From contig CABUWR010000057.1 of the NCBI GenBank assembly GCA_902495265.1, positions 1 through 7,721 on the forward strand: a stretch of DNA of 7,721 nt, written 5' to 3'. The position numbers and the translations under genes were made by a program. This stretch comes from an uncultured Collinsella sp. (GTDB lineage Bacteria; Actinomycetota; Coriobacteriia; Coriobacteriales; Coriobacteriaceae). Positions 1-7,721 of the stretch are shown in pieces. A model generated the notes under the pieces. The model was not told where the DNA came from. It did not search any database and saw nothing but the letters and a program-made list of their open reading frames with translations. Positions within the stretch are counted from its first letter, which is position 1. Every line of letters starts with the position of its first letter.

Positions 1-1749
1 GAGGATGACATCGGCATTGCGAATCGTGCTCAGACGATGCGCGATCACGAAGCTCGTACGTCCTTCCATAAGGGTATCCATGGCGCGCTGGATGAGCTCC
101 TCGGTGCGGGTATCCACGTTGGAGGTCGCCTCGTCCAGAATCAGCGCCGGGCGGTCGGCCAAAATGGCACGGGCGATGGTCACGAGCTGGCGCTGGCCCT
201 GCGACAGGTTGGTGCCCTCCTCGTTGATCATAAAGTCGTAGCCGCCGGCGAGCGTATGGATAAAGTGATCGCAGCGTGCGGCGCGTGCGGCGGCCTCGAC
301 CTCGGCATCGCTTGCATCGGGGCGTCCGTAGCGGATGTTCTCGCGGATGGTGCCGTTGAACAGCCAGGTATCCTGCAGCACCATGGCAAACTCGCCGCGA
401 AGTGCCGCGCGGTCCCAGTCGCGCACGTCGATGCCCTCGACGCGCAGCGAGCCGCCGTCCACATCGTAAAAGCGCTGCAGCAGCTTAATGAGCGTGGTCT
501 TGCCGGCGCCGGTGGGACCGACGATGGCGATGGTCTGGCCGGGCTGCGCCTCGCAGCTAAAGTCGTGGATGATGGTCTTGTCGGGCGTGTAGCCAAACTT
601 CACATGGTCAAATTCCACGTGGCCGGGACGCTTTTCGGGAATTTGCGCGTCGGCCTTCTGCTCCTCTTCGGGCGCGGCCAGGAACTCAAAGACGCGCTCG
701 GTGGCAGCGGCCATCGACTGCATCGTGTTGCTCACGTTGCCCAGCTGCTGCACGGGTTGCGTAAAGTTGCGAACGTACTGGATAAAGCTCTGGATGTCGC
801 CGGGCGTGGCATTGCCGGTCAGCGCGAGCTGCGCGCCCACTACGACAACGCCCACGTAACCCATGTTGCCTACCAGGCTCATAAGCGGCATCATCAGGCC
901 CGACAGGAACTGCGAGCGCCAGCCACTAATAAACAGGCGGTCGTTTTGACGGTCGAACTCCTCGATCGAAGCCTCGGCGCGGTCGAACACCTGAATGACG
1001 TTCTGGCCGGCAAAATCCTCCTCGATAATGCCGTTGACGGCGCCCAGAACCTGCTGCTGCTCGCGGAAGTACGGCTGCGAGAAGTGAATCATCACCATCA
1101 AGATAATCGCGGCGGCCGGCAGCGTGAGCACGGTGACGCCGGTAAGCGGCAGGCTGATCGACAGCATCATGACGAGCACGCCGATAATCTGCGTGACGGA
1201 CGTAATGAGCTGCGTCACGCTCTGGTTGAGTGACTGGCCGAGCGTATCGACGTCGTTGGTGATGCGGCTGAGCACATCGCCCTTGCTGTGGCCGTTGAAG
1301 TAGCTCATCGGTACGACGGCGATCTTGGCGGCAATCTCCTTGCGCATGCGGTAGCAGATCTTTTGCGTGACGCCGGTCATGAGCCAGCCCTGGATCAGGC
1401 TGCAGGCAGAGCTCGCCAGGTACAGGCAGAGCAAAAAGCCGAGCGTCTTGGCGATCCAGTTAAAGTCGACATCGCCGGTACCGTTGACCTTGGCAACCAG
1501 GCCCTCAAACAGCTTGGTCGTAACCTGGCCGAGCACCTTGGGCCCCACAATGTTAAAGATGACCGAGCACACGGCAAAGGCGACGGCGGCAAACACGGCA
1601 ATCTTATGCTGGCCGATATAGCCGAGCAGCTGCCTCATGGTGCCCTTAAAGTCTTTGGCCTTTTCGCCGCGACGCATGCCGCCCATGCGGCCCATGGGAC
1701 CACGCTGGCGGGTGGGCTTGGGAATCTGAGTCTTGGTCTCGTCTGCCAT
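1..1749 (-). CDS. ABC multidrug exporter half B (permease-ATPase), C-terminus cut by window edge
   Basis: This is an exporter-type half-transporter: a six-helix membrane domain fused to an ATPase domain, expected to pair with the gene just upstream and expel drugs or lipophilic compounds. The 583 visible residues begin at an ATG whose A is the last base of the upstream gene's stop (TAATG), with AAGGAGG 9 bases before it. A Met/Gly/Arg-rich cytosolic tail covers residues 1-35, and hydrophobic segments lie near 49-68, 100-122, 180-200, 203-222, 284-306 and 322-340. The ATPase has Walker A GPTGAGKT (411-418), a Q-loop in MVLQD, signature LSQGQ (515-519, not the usual LSGGQ), Walker B ILDEATS with catalytic Glu540, and switch His571. 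In heterodimeric exporters such as TM287/288, LmrCD and BmrCD, one partner has a deviant signature but an intact Glu and His, as here. Only the last few tens of residues should be missing. The substrate cannot be read from sequence. Confidence 0.95.
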   Translation of the reverse strand, partial: MADETKTQIPKPTRQRGPMGRMGGMRRGEKAKDFKGTMRQLLGYIGQHKIAVFAAVAFAVCSVIFNIVGPKVLGQVTTKLFEGLVAKVNGTGDVDFNWIAKTLGFLLCLYLASSACSLIQGWLMTGVTQKICYRMRKEIAAKIAVVPMSYFNGHSKGDVLSRITNDVDTLGQSLNQSVTQLITSVTQIIGVLVMMLSISLPLTGVTVLTLPAAAIILMVMIHFSQPYFREQQQVLGAVNGIIEEDFAGQNVIQVFDRAEASIEEFDRQNDRLFISGWRSQFLSGLMMPLMSLVGNMGYVGVVVVGAQLALTGNATPGDIQSFIQYVRNFTQPVQQLGNVSNTMQSMAAATERVFEFLAAPEEEQKADAQIPEKRPGHVEFDHVKFGYTPDKTIIHDFSCEAQPGQTIAIVGPTGAGKTTLIKLLQRFYDVDGGSLRVEGIDVRDWDRAALRGEFAMVLQDTWLFNGTIRENIRYGRPDASDAEVEAAARAARCDHFIHTLAGGYDFMINEEGTNLSQGQRQLVTIARAILADRPALILDEATSNVDTRTEELIQRAMDTLMEGRTSFVIAHRLSTIRNADVIL

Positions 1750-4115
1750 TAGCGCTCGCCTCCTTCCGTGACGGCTGCAATTTCTTCTTGGGTAAGCCCC
1801 AGCTCCTCGGCGGAAAGCTGCGACTGTGCGATCTCCAGGTACGCCGGGCAGCTGCGCAGCAGCTCCTCGTGCGTACCGGTGCCCACCACGTGGCCGTCGT
1901 CGAGCACGATGATCTGGTCGGCGTGCATGATGGTCGCGATGCGCTGGGCCACGACCACGAGCGCGGCGTCGGTAACGTTTTTGGCAAGCTCTTCGCGCAG
2001 GCGAGCGTCGGTCTTGTAGTCGAGCGCGCTAAACGAGTCATCGAACACCACGACCTCGGGCTTCTTGGCCAAGGCGCGGGCGATGGCCAGACGCTGGCGC
2101 TGACCGCCCGAAACATTGGAGCCACCCTGGCTGATGGGGGAGTCGTAACCGCCCTCGCGCTCGGCGATAAAGTCCTCGGCCTGTGCGATGCGCGCTGCCT
2201 GGTGCATGTCATCATCGCTTACCATGTCGCCGGCAAACTTGAGGTTGCTCTCGACGGTGCCCGAGAACAGGCGACCCTGCTGAGGAATATAGCCAATGCG
2301 GCGGCGCAGCTCGGAAAGGGTCATGTCACGCACGTCGATGCCGTCGAGCGAAATGCTACCGCCCGTGACGTCGTACAGGCGCGGAATCAACTGCACGAGC
2401 GTGGACTTGCCCGAGCCCGTGGAGCCAATGATGCCGAGCATCTGACCGGCATGCGTGGTGAAGTTCACGCCGCTGATGACATCGGCGCGGGCATCGGGAT
2501 ACTGGAAGCTCACGTCGCGGAAGGTGAGCTCACCGCGCGGCGCGCTGGCCTCGGGCAGTTTGGGCGAGGCGGGGTCGTTGATGCTGGTGGGGCAAGTGAT
2601 GACCTCTTCCACGCGCTCGGCGGCGACCTCGGCGCGGGGCAGGATAACCGAAACCATGGTGAGGATCATAAACGCCATGACGATCTGCATGGTGTAGGAG
2701 ATAAACGCCATCATGTTGCCGACCTGCATCACGCCGTCGGACACGCCCTGCGCGCCAAACCAGACGATAAGCACGGTGATGCAGTTCATGACGAGCATCA
2801 TGAGCGGCATCATAAAGCTCATGGCGCGGTTGGTGTAGAGCTGCGTGGTCATCAGATCGAGTGACGCCTTGTCAAAACGCTCGAGCTCATGCTCTTCGCG
2901 GTTGAACGAGCGGATGGGCATAAGGCCGTCGAGCAGCTCGCGGGCGGTAAGGTTCACGCGGTCCACAAAGCTCTGCATCTTTTTGAACTTGGGCATGGTG
3001 AGGCCCATGAGCACGCCGACGACGGCCGAGACCGCGATGATGGCAACGGCGATGGTCCACTCCAGGCCGGTATGGTTGGCCAGGACGCGCATGACGGCGA
3101 CGATGCCCATGACGGGGGCCATCAGACACATGCGGATAAACAGAGTTGCGGCCATCTGGATCTGCTGAATGTCGTTGGTGCAGCGGGTGATGAGCGAGGC
3201 CTGGCTAAACTTGCCCACCTCGGCCGGCGAGAAGTGCATAACCTTGTTGAAGGTCTCGCGGCGCAGGTCGCGGGCGATGGAGCAGGCGGTGCGCGAAGCC
3301 ACGGCACCGGTCAGGATGGTGGCGACGAGCGACACGAGGCACAGTCCAAACATCGTGGTCGCCATGCGGCTCAGGTAGGCGTTCTGCACGTCGGCGGGGT
3401 CGATGCCCTGCGCCTTGTACTCGTCCTGTACATAGCTCACGGCGCGCTGGGTGACGATGGAGCCCGACATGGAGCCCATTTTGTCCGCCATTTGGTTGGC
3501 GCCCTCGACGAGCTTGCTTTGGTCTACCAGACCGCCCTCGACACCCAGGCGCAGGCTCTTCATAGTGATCTTACCGCCGTCGGCATCAATCTGCTTTTGC
3601 ATGTTCTGCGCCGCCGCGGCCTTCTGCTGCATCTCGGCGAGCTGCTCGGGCGTCATCGCTGCCATTTGCTCGGGGGTGGGCATGGCCTGGGCGCCGCTGT
3701 TGTCTTTCTCACTGGACGTGCCCATCATGTCACCCATGGAGTTGGCGTCAATACCCTGGTTGAGCGAAAGGACGACGGTCTCGGGCAGACTCATGATATC
3801 GGCGAGCTTGCTGCCGTCGGCGCGCTCATCCTCGGTTCCCTTGTACGTGCGAATCCCGTTTTTGTCTGCCTTGCCAAACGCAGCTTCTACCGTCTTGGCG
3901 TCCTTGGCGCTCATAAAGAGTTCGAGGTCGTCGAGCGATTCGGCGCGGATGGTGTCGGGTACGGGCGACGCGATGCCGCCTTGCTGCACACCCACGTCGA
4001 CGATGTCGCTCATATAGGTAGGCAGCGCCAGATCGGCGTTGCAGCTGATTACGATAAGTACGATAGCTGCGAATAGTGCCAGGACATGCTTTTTAAAGAG
4101 CTTGAGAATCCTCAC
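1749..4115 (-). CDS. ABC multidrug exporter half A with degenerate ATP site and large external loop
   Basis: A 788-residue exporter half-transporter, about 200 residues longer than the usual 570-600. Helix 1 covers about 11-35, and helices 2-6 lie near 252-272, 327-345, 353-373, 433-453 and 472-492. The extra length is a hydrophilic insert of about 210 residues (about 41-250) between helices 1 and 2, which the topology places outside the membrane. It is rich in Met, Gln and Ala, with a short imperfect duplication TPEQMAAM/TPEQLAEM (147-162). The ATPase has Walker A GSTGSGKS (564-571), Q-loop Q612, a canonical signature VSGGQ (668-672) and Walker B VVVFDD, in which Asp693 replaces the catalytic Glu. 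Gln724 stands in place of the switch His. This matches the degenerate-site partner of heterodimeric exporters (TM287, LmrC and BmrC type). The start is GTG at 4115, overlapping the upstream regulator's TGA (GTGA), with AAGGAG 9 bases before it. It is co-transcribed with its partner half and likely controlled by the upstream MarR protein. Confidence 0.95.
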   Translation of the reverse strand: MRILKLFKKHVLALFAAIVLIVISCNADLALPTYMSDIVDVGVQQGGIASPVPDTIRAESLDDLELFMSAKDAKTVEAAFGKADKNGIRTYKGTEDERADGSKLADIMSLPETVVLSLNQGIDANSMGDMMGTSSEKDNSGAQAMPTPEQMAAMTPEQLAEMQQKAAAAQNMQKQIDADGGKITMKSLRLGVEGGLVDQSKLVEGANQMADKMGSMSGSIVTQRAVSYVQDEYKAQGIDPADVQNAYLSRMATTMFGLCLVSLVATILTGAVASRTACSIARDLRRETFNKVMHFSPAEVGKFSQASLITRCTNDIQQIQMAATLFIRMCLMAPVMGIVAVMRVLANHTGLEWTIAVAIIAVSAVVGVLMGLTMPKFKKMQSFVDRVNLTARELLDGLMPIRSFNREEHELERFDKASLDLMTTQLYTNRAMSFMMPLMMLVMNCITVLIVWFGAQGVSDGVMQVGNMMAFISYTMQIVMAFMILTMVSVILPRAEVAAERVEEVITCPTSINDPASPKLPEASAPRGELTFRDVSFQYPDARADVISGVNFTTHAGQMLGIIGSTGSGKSTLVQLIPRLYDVTGGSISLDGIDVRDMTLSELRRRIGYIPQQGRLFSGTVESNLKFAGDMVSDDDMHQAARIAQAEDFIAEREGGYDSPISQGGSNVSGGQRQRLAIARALAKKPEVVVFDDSFSALDYKTDARLREELAKNVTDAALVVVAQRIATIMHADQIIVLDDGHVVGTGTHEELLRSCPAYLEIAQSQLSAEELGLTQEEIAAVTEGGER
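1759..1765 (-). promoter_or_regulatory. Ribosome binding site of exporter half B
   Basis: AAGGAGG on the minus strand lies 9 bases before the ATG at 1749. It sits inside the last codons of exporter half A. With the TAATG stop/start overlap, it implies coupled translation and near-equal production of the two halves. Confidence 0.8.
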
Positions 4116-4561
4116 TCGGCATCTCTCCTTTCTTGATTGCGGTCGATAATTTCGTTGGCACGTCTAAGAAGACGCACCATCTCTTGGGTATCTGTTTCGC
4201 CGAGCTGCTCGAGGAAAGCCGCGGTGCGGTCCTCGAATTCCCGGCGTTTGATTTCGAGATCCTGGAATCCCTTGTCGGTCACTATGACGTGTACGCGACG
4301 ACGGTCGGTCTTTGAGTGCTCGCGCTCGACCCAGCCCTTGGCCTCGAGGGCGCGTAGGATATTGGCGATGCGGGCACTCGAGACCCAGGCGCGATCGGCG
4401 AGTTCGCTCGGCGTGAGCGAACCGCCGGCGAGTATGAGGGCGCGCATGACGGCCATCTCGCCGCCGAGGGCTTTGTCCGCAAAACGCGAAATGCGCTGAT
4501 GCATGCTGCCGAACTCGGAAAGGAGCTGACGCCCAAGTTCACGGAAATCGGTATCTTCCAC
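4112..4561 (-). CDS. MarR-family transcriptional regulator of the exporter operon
   Basis: A 149-residue protein of normal MarR length. MarR proteins bind operator DNA as dimers through a winged helix-turn-helix and usually let go when a small ligand or oxidant binds. The central part reads as that fold: LTPSELADRAWVSS (49-62) as the first helix and turn, ARIANILRALEAKGWVERE (63-81) as the recognition helix region, and a wing around SKTDRRRVHVIVT (83-95) with the typical Asp-Arg pair. The N- and C-terminal helices (5-30 and 100-145) are the likely dimer interface. No cysteine is present, so a thiol-based redox switch is unlikely. The start is GTG at 4561 with AGGGG 6 bases upstream. The gene is first in the operon and overlaps exporter half A by 4 bases, the classic layout for a local, probably autoregulating drug-sensing repressor. 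The ligand is unknown. Confidence 0.9.
   Translation of the reverse strand: MEDTDFRELGRQLLSEFGSMHQRISRFADKALGGEMAVMRALILAGGSLTPSELADRAWVSSARIANILRALEAKGWVEREHSKTDRRRVHVIVTDKGFQDLEIKRREFEDRTAAFLEQLGETDTQEMVRLLRRANEIIDRNQERRDAE
4125..4130 (-). promoter_or_regulatory. Ribosome binding site deciding the GTG start of exporter half A
   Basis: AAGGAG on the minus strand ends 9 bases before GTG at 4115. A nearby ATG at 4122-4120 is out of frame with the exporter and too close to this site, so the GTG overlapping the regulator's stop codon is preferred. Confidence 0.75.
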
Positions 4562-4620
4562 CGAAAACCCCTAACACTAGAAACTATTTTCGATGAAAGA
4601 TGATACCCTTGCACGCGTAC

Positions 4621-4649
4621 CCTATGCGGTAGATTTTGGGACATGTCTA
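4621..4649 (-). promoter_or_regulatory. Weak candidate promoter of the marR-exporter operon
   Basis: On the minus strand TAGACA (4649-4644) is followed after 17 bases by CATAGG (4626-4621). The first box matches the -35 consensus at five of six positions, but the second matches the -10 consensus at only three. The -35 box overlaps the 8-base palindrome GACATGTC (4640-4647), a place where a repressor could act. An alternative -10, TATCAT (4605-4600), has no -35 partner that I can see. Confidence 0.25.
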
Positions 4650-4695
4650 GAAAACTACCTTTAGGCGACCTCCGTACACCGTCGGTGCCAGCAAA

Positions 4696-4727
4696 GTTAG
4701 GGGCAGATCGTTAGGCATGTCCTAAAG
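4696..4727. promoter_or_regulatory. Candidate operator: GTTAGG repeats and a 15-base inverted repeat
   Basis: GTTAGG occurs at 4696-4701 and again at 4710-4715, 14 bases apart. The second copy forms an inverted repeat, TTAGG-CATGT-CCTAA (4711-4725). GTTAGGGG at 4696-4703 has an exact reverse complement, CCCCTAAC, at 4568-4575, which covers the marR ribosome binding site. CTTTAGG (4659-4665) likewise pairs with CCTAAAG (4721-4727). MarR proteins bind short inverted repeats close to their own promoters, so this is a reasonable binding region, but assigning it to this regulator is inference. Confidence 0.35.
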
Positions 4728-4853
4728 CCTACTCAGAGGCACTTTACCCTGCTAAAGCTGGCATAACAGCTAGAGTGAACGTCGTACAAAGGCAAGGAAA
4801 AATACCGAACAAATCGGTGAACGGTAGTTGTTCACGCTCGCATTTCCTGCGGG

Positions 4854-4881
4854 TTTGTAAAAAACGCCCTTATGATATAAA
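4854..4881 (+). promoter_or_regulatory. Candidate promoter of the PFL gene
   Basis: TTTGTA (4854-4859) and TATAAA (4876-4881) are separated by 16 bases in the most AT-rich stretch of the region. An overlapping alternative uses TTATGA (4870-4875) and TATAAC (4892-4897), also 16 bases apart. Either would start transcription about 200-225 bases before the PFL ATG. Neither -35 box is close to consensus, which fits a promoter that needs an activator, but I cannot identify one. Confidence 0.4.
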
Positions 4882-4889
4882 AAAAGAAA

Positions 4890-5110
4890 CATATAACAGC
4901 CCAGATGGAGAGGATCGCTATGTTATCCTTCTCAAACGGGTGAAATCTTGGGTTTTGGGTTGTAGTTCCAAGGTGGACAAACGTTTTCCCTGCACCAACG
5001 TGTGGTGAAGAACGGAAGAAGCCGGTAGTGCAAGCCGAACATTCAAGAATTCAATAAGCAGCGGTGTGAGAGAGCGCCGCATTACACGTAACTAGGAGCG
5101 TGGTTACACA
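4890..5110 (+). other. Long untranslated leader of the PFL transcript
   Basis: If the promoter candidate is right, the PFL mRNA carries an untranslated leader of about 200-220 bases. Small stems can be drawn: CTTGG with CCAAG around 4948-4972, CACCA (4993-4997) with TGGTG (5003-5007), and GTAAC with GTTAC around the ribosome binding site. I do not recognise a known riboswitch family. The conserved CCGCCUGGGCA segment of the ZTP (pfl-motif) riboswitch, known upstream of some one-carbon and PFL genes, is not visible. Confidence 0.35.
5088..5107 (+). promoter_or_regulatory. Ribosome binding site of PFL core displayed in a small hairpin loop
   Basis: AGGAG (5094-5098) lies 12 bases before the ATG at 5111, longer than ideal. 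It falls in the 10-base loop between GTAAC (5088-5092) and GTTAC (5103-5107), which are perfect complements. Folding would bring the site closer to the start codon in space. A five-pair stem is weak, so the structure is only suggestive; the ribosome binding site itself is likely. Confidence 0.45.
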
Positions 5111-7162
<2,052 letters not shown>

Positions 7163-7163
7163 C

Positions 7164-7188
7164 TATTGTTAGTGCTATACTAACAATA
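7164..7188 (+). repeat. Perfect inverted repeat in the seam between the two PFL genes
   Basis: TATTGTTAGT (7164-7173) and ACTAACAATA (7179-7188) are exact complements around a 5-base loop, GCTAT. After a small internal loop, GTAA (7159-7162, containing the core's stop codon) can also pair with TTAC (7193-7196). As RNA it could stop 3' exonucleases and protect the upstream message. As DNA it could be a dimeric repressor site. There is no following U-tract, so a simple strong terminator is unlikely. Confidence 0.75.
7173..7181 (+). promoter_or_regulatory. Candidate internal extended -10 promoter for the glycyl-radical gene
   Basis: TGCTATACT contains TATACT (7176-7181), five of six matches to the -10 consensus, preceded by the TGN extension. 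Transcription would begin near 7188, just past the inverted repeat, giving a short leader with the GC hairpin and ribosome binding site. No good -35 box is seen 16-18 bases upstream, which is acceptable for extended -10 promoters. The motif lies across the loop and right arm of the palindrome, so a protein bound there would cover it. Confidence 0.35.
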
Positions 7189-7204
7189 ACGATTACTGAT
7201 TAGC

Positions 7205-7223
7205 GCGCCGGTTCGGCCGGCGC
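7205..7223 (+). repeat. GC-rich hairpin before the glycyl-radical gene
   Basis: GCGCCGG (7205-7211) and CCGGCGC (7217-7223) form a perfect seven-pair, all-GC stem around TTCGG. It ends 10 bases before the ribosome binding site and has no U-tract after it. Likely roles are a processing or stability element at the 5' end of the small gene's message, or a partial attenuator between the two genes. Confidence 0.6.
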
Positions 7224-7233
7224 CTATCAATCG

Positions 7234-7239
7234 AAGGAG
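7234..7239 (+). promoter_or_regulatory. Strong ribosome binding site of the glycyl-radical gene
   Basis: AAGGAG lies 7 bases before the ATG at 7247, a near-ideal site that is better placed than the one before the PFL core. It shows that the small gene is translated independently and is not just the remnant of a broken longer gene. Confidence 0.85.
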
Positions 7240-7246
7240 ACACATT

Positions 7247-7498
7247 ATGAAGGTTTCTGAAGTTTCCGAGACTCAGGCCGATAACCTGGTCCACATGCTC
7301 GACGCTTACGCCGAGAAGGGTGGCCACCACCTGAACATCAACGTCTTCAACCGTGAGACGCTGCTCGATGCTCAGGCTCACCCCGAGAAGTACCCGCAGC
7401 TGACCATTCGCGTTTCCGGCTACGCCGTGAACTTCCACACGCTCACCAAGGAGCAGCAGGACGAGGTCATTGCGCGTACCTTCCACGACAAGTTCTAA
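7247..7498 (+). CDS. grcA: Separate glycyl-radical subunit of pyruvate formate-lyase (GrcA/YfiD-like)
   Basis: An 83-residue protein corresponding to the C-terminal domain of PFL. Residues 10-21 ([12 protein letters not shown]) match the helix before the domain, [16 protein letters not shown] (27-42) and [19 protein letters not shown] (45-63) are the conserved core, and [14 protein letters not shown] (66-79) is the C-terminal helix. Gly58 in RVSGYAV is the expected radical site (Gly734 in E. coli PflB), to be activated by a radical SAM PFL-activating enzyme. In E. coli, GrcA (YfiD) is a spare copy of this domain that repairs oxygen-cleaved PFL. Here the neighbouring PFL core has no such domain, so this protein is more likely an obligate second subunit. 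It also lacks the longer N-terminal part of YfiD (about 127 residues). Core plus subunit total 766 residues, close to the 760 of one-chain PflB. The codon use is as biased as that of the core gene. Confidence 0.93.
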   Translation: MKVSEVSETQADNLVHMLDAYAEKGGHHLNINVFNRETLLDAQAHPEKYPQLTIRVSGYAVNFHTLTKEQQDEVIARTFHDKF

Positions 7499-7531
7499 AG
7501 GGGCTCAACTCCCGCAGGATCGCCGGGGCTG

Positions 7532-7549
7532 TTTGGGCTACCTCCCAAA
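7532..7549 (+). repeat. Small inverted repeat downstream of the PFL operon
   Basis: TTTGGG (7532-7537) and CCCAAA (7544-7549) are complementary around a 6-base loop. It lies between the last PFL gene and the larger terminator-like hairpin and may add to 3'-end stability. This is a minor structure and could be chance. Confidence 0.3.
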
Positions 7550-7563
7550 ACGTCCTCGGACAT

Positions 7564-7606
7564 GCAAAGAGGCTCGCTGCGCACTTCGTGCGGCGAGCCT
7601 CTTTGC
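7564..7606. terminator. Long hairpin between convergent genes, probable bidirectional terminator
   Basis: GCAAAGAGGCTCGC (7564-7577) and GCGAGCCTCTTTGC (7593-7606) form a perfect 14-pair stem. A further stem, CGCAC (7580-7584) with GTGCG (7588-7592), sits inside it. The structure lies 65 bases after the glycyl-radical gene and 12 bases after the stop of the minus-strand gene on the right, the usual place for a shared terminator. Neither side has a clear U-tract, so it may act with Rho or mainly as a stabilising 3' end. Confidence 0.65.
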
Positions 7607-7618
7607 GTCCTGACGCTC

Positions 7619-7721
7619 CTATTTGGCAAGGTGTTTTTTAGAATTCATTTTGCGCTCGGCCTCGAAGGCTTGCCTGTCCCAATCGAGCGGAAGTCCCGCC
7701 TCGACCCATGCCTCGTAGGCC
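7619..7721 (-). CDS. C-terminal end of a possible rhodanese-domain protein (partial)
   Basis: The last 33 codons of a minus-strand gene are visible, ending in TAG (7621-7619); the rest lies beyond the window. The segment AYEAWVEAGLPLDWD resembles the usual end of a rhodanese domain (consensus like GGYEAWVEAGLPVE), followed by a charged tail, EAERKMNSKKHLAK. Rhodanese domains carry sulfur on an active-site cysteine, which would be outside the window, so function cannot be tested here. The reading frame is open to the window edge and its end is placed neatly before the shared hairpin. The gene call is more secure than the family call. Confidence 0.5.
   Translation of the reverse strand, partial: AYEAWVEAGLPLDWDRQAFEAERKMNSKKHLAK

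Larger units (their letters stand above)
4562..5110. other. Divergent intergenic region between the marR-exporter operon and the PFL gene
   Basis: This 549-base gap is visibly richer in A+T than the genes on both sides. I see no convincing protein gene in it. It contains a weak minus-strand promoter candidate near 4621-4649, a set of GTTAGG/CCTAAC half-sites between 4568 and 4727, an AT-rich plus-strand promoter candidate at 4854-4897 and a long leader up to the PFL start. The leftmost bases hold the marR ribosome binding site. Confidence 0.8.

Noticed and set aside
37..4076. Several long plus-strand open frames (for example 37-1233, 1788-2864, 2889-4076)
   Set aside because: All are antisense to the two ABC exporter genes, His/Ala/Gly/Asp-rich, without ribosome binding sites or recognisable domains.
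4775..5008. 77-codon plus-strand frame in the intergenic region, starting at GTG
   Set aside because: It has no ribosome binding site, crosses the best PFL promoter candidate, has unbiased codon use and no recognisable motif.
4890..5110. ZTP (pfl-motif) or cobalamin riboswitch before the PFL gene
   Set aside because: The conserved CCGCCUGGGCA-type segment of the ZTP family is absent, and the AGCCGGTAGTGCAAGCC stretch only loosely resembles part of a cobalamin element.
7166..7186. Possible Rex redox-repressor site (TTGTTA and TAACAA)
   Set aside because: The half-sites match the Rex consensus, but they are 9 bases apart instead of 6. Another regulator or an RNA role fits at least as well, and no other Rex-like site was seen at the PFL promoter.

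Overview
The window looks like chromosomal DNA of a GC-rich, strictly or facultatively fermentative anaerobe. An oxygen-sensitive pyruvate formate-lyase (PFL) with strongly biased, high-expression codon use (Lys almost always AAG, Glu mostly GAG) sits beside an ordinary drug-exporter operon. My best guess is a gut actinobacterium of the Coriobacteriia (Collinsella-like). That is an inference from composition and gene style; no rRNA or tRNA is present to prove it.

Layout. (1) Positions 1-4561, minus strand: a tightly packed operon reading marR-type regulator, then ABC exporter half A, then ABC exporter half B. The junctions overlap by 4 bases (GTGA) and 1 base (TAATG), and half B runs off the left edge. 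The two halves carry complementary lesions in their ATPase motifs, as expected of a heterodimeric multidrug exporter with one good and one degenerate ATP site. (2) Positions 4562-5110: a more AT-rich divergent intergenic region holding promoter candidates for both directions, a cluster of GTTAGG-like half-sites, and a leader of about 220 bases before the PFL gene. (3) Positions 5111-7498, plus strand: the PFL system. The 683-residue catalytic core ends in a stop codon before the glycyl-radical domain. That domain (83 residues, RVSGYAV with Gly58) is encoded by a separate downstream gene with its own ribosome binding site. (4) Positions 7499-7721: a long hairpin between convergent genes, then the C-terminal end of a minus-strand gene that resembles a rhodanese domain.

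The most interesting item is the PFL that appears to be split into two polypeptides. The core holds the thiyl cysteines (C409, C410) but has no glycine-radical site. The small gene holds only the radical site. The 84-base seam carries a perfect 10-bp inverted repeat with an extended -10 promoter-like motif inside it, then a GC-rich hairpin, then a strong Shine-Dalgarno. Both genes lie in the same reading frame but are separated by three in-frame TAA codons, so this is unlikely to be a single sequencing error or a simple readthrough arrangement. The expected holoenzyme would be formed by association of the two chains, with a PFL-activating radical SAM enzyme supplied from elsewhere, since none is seen here.
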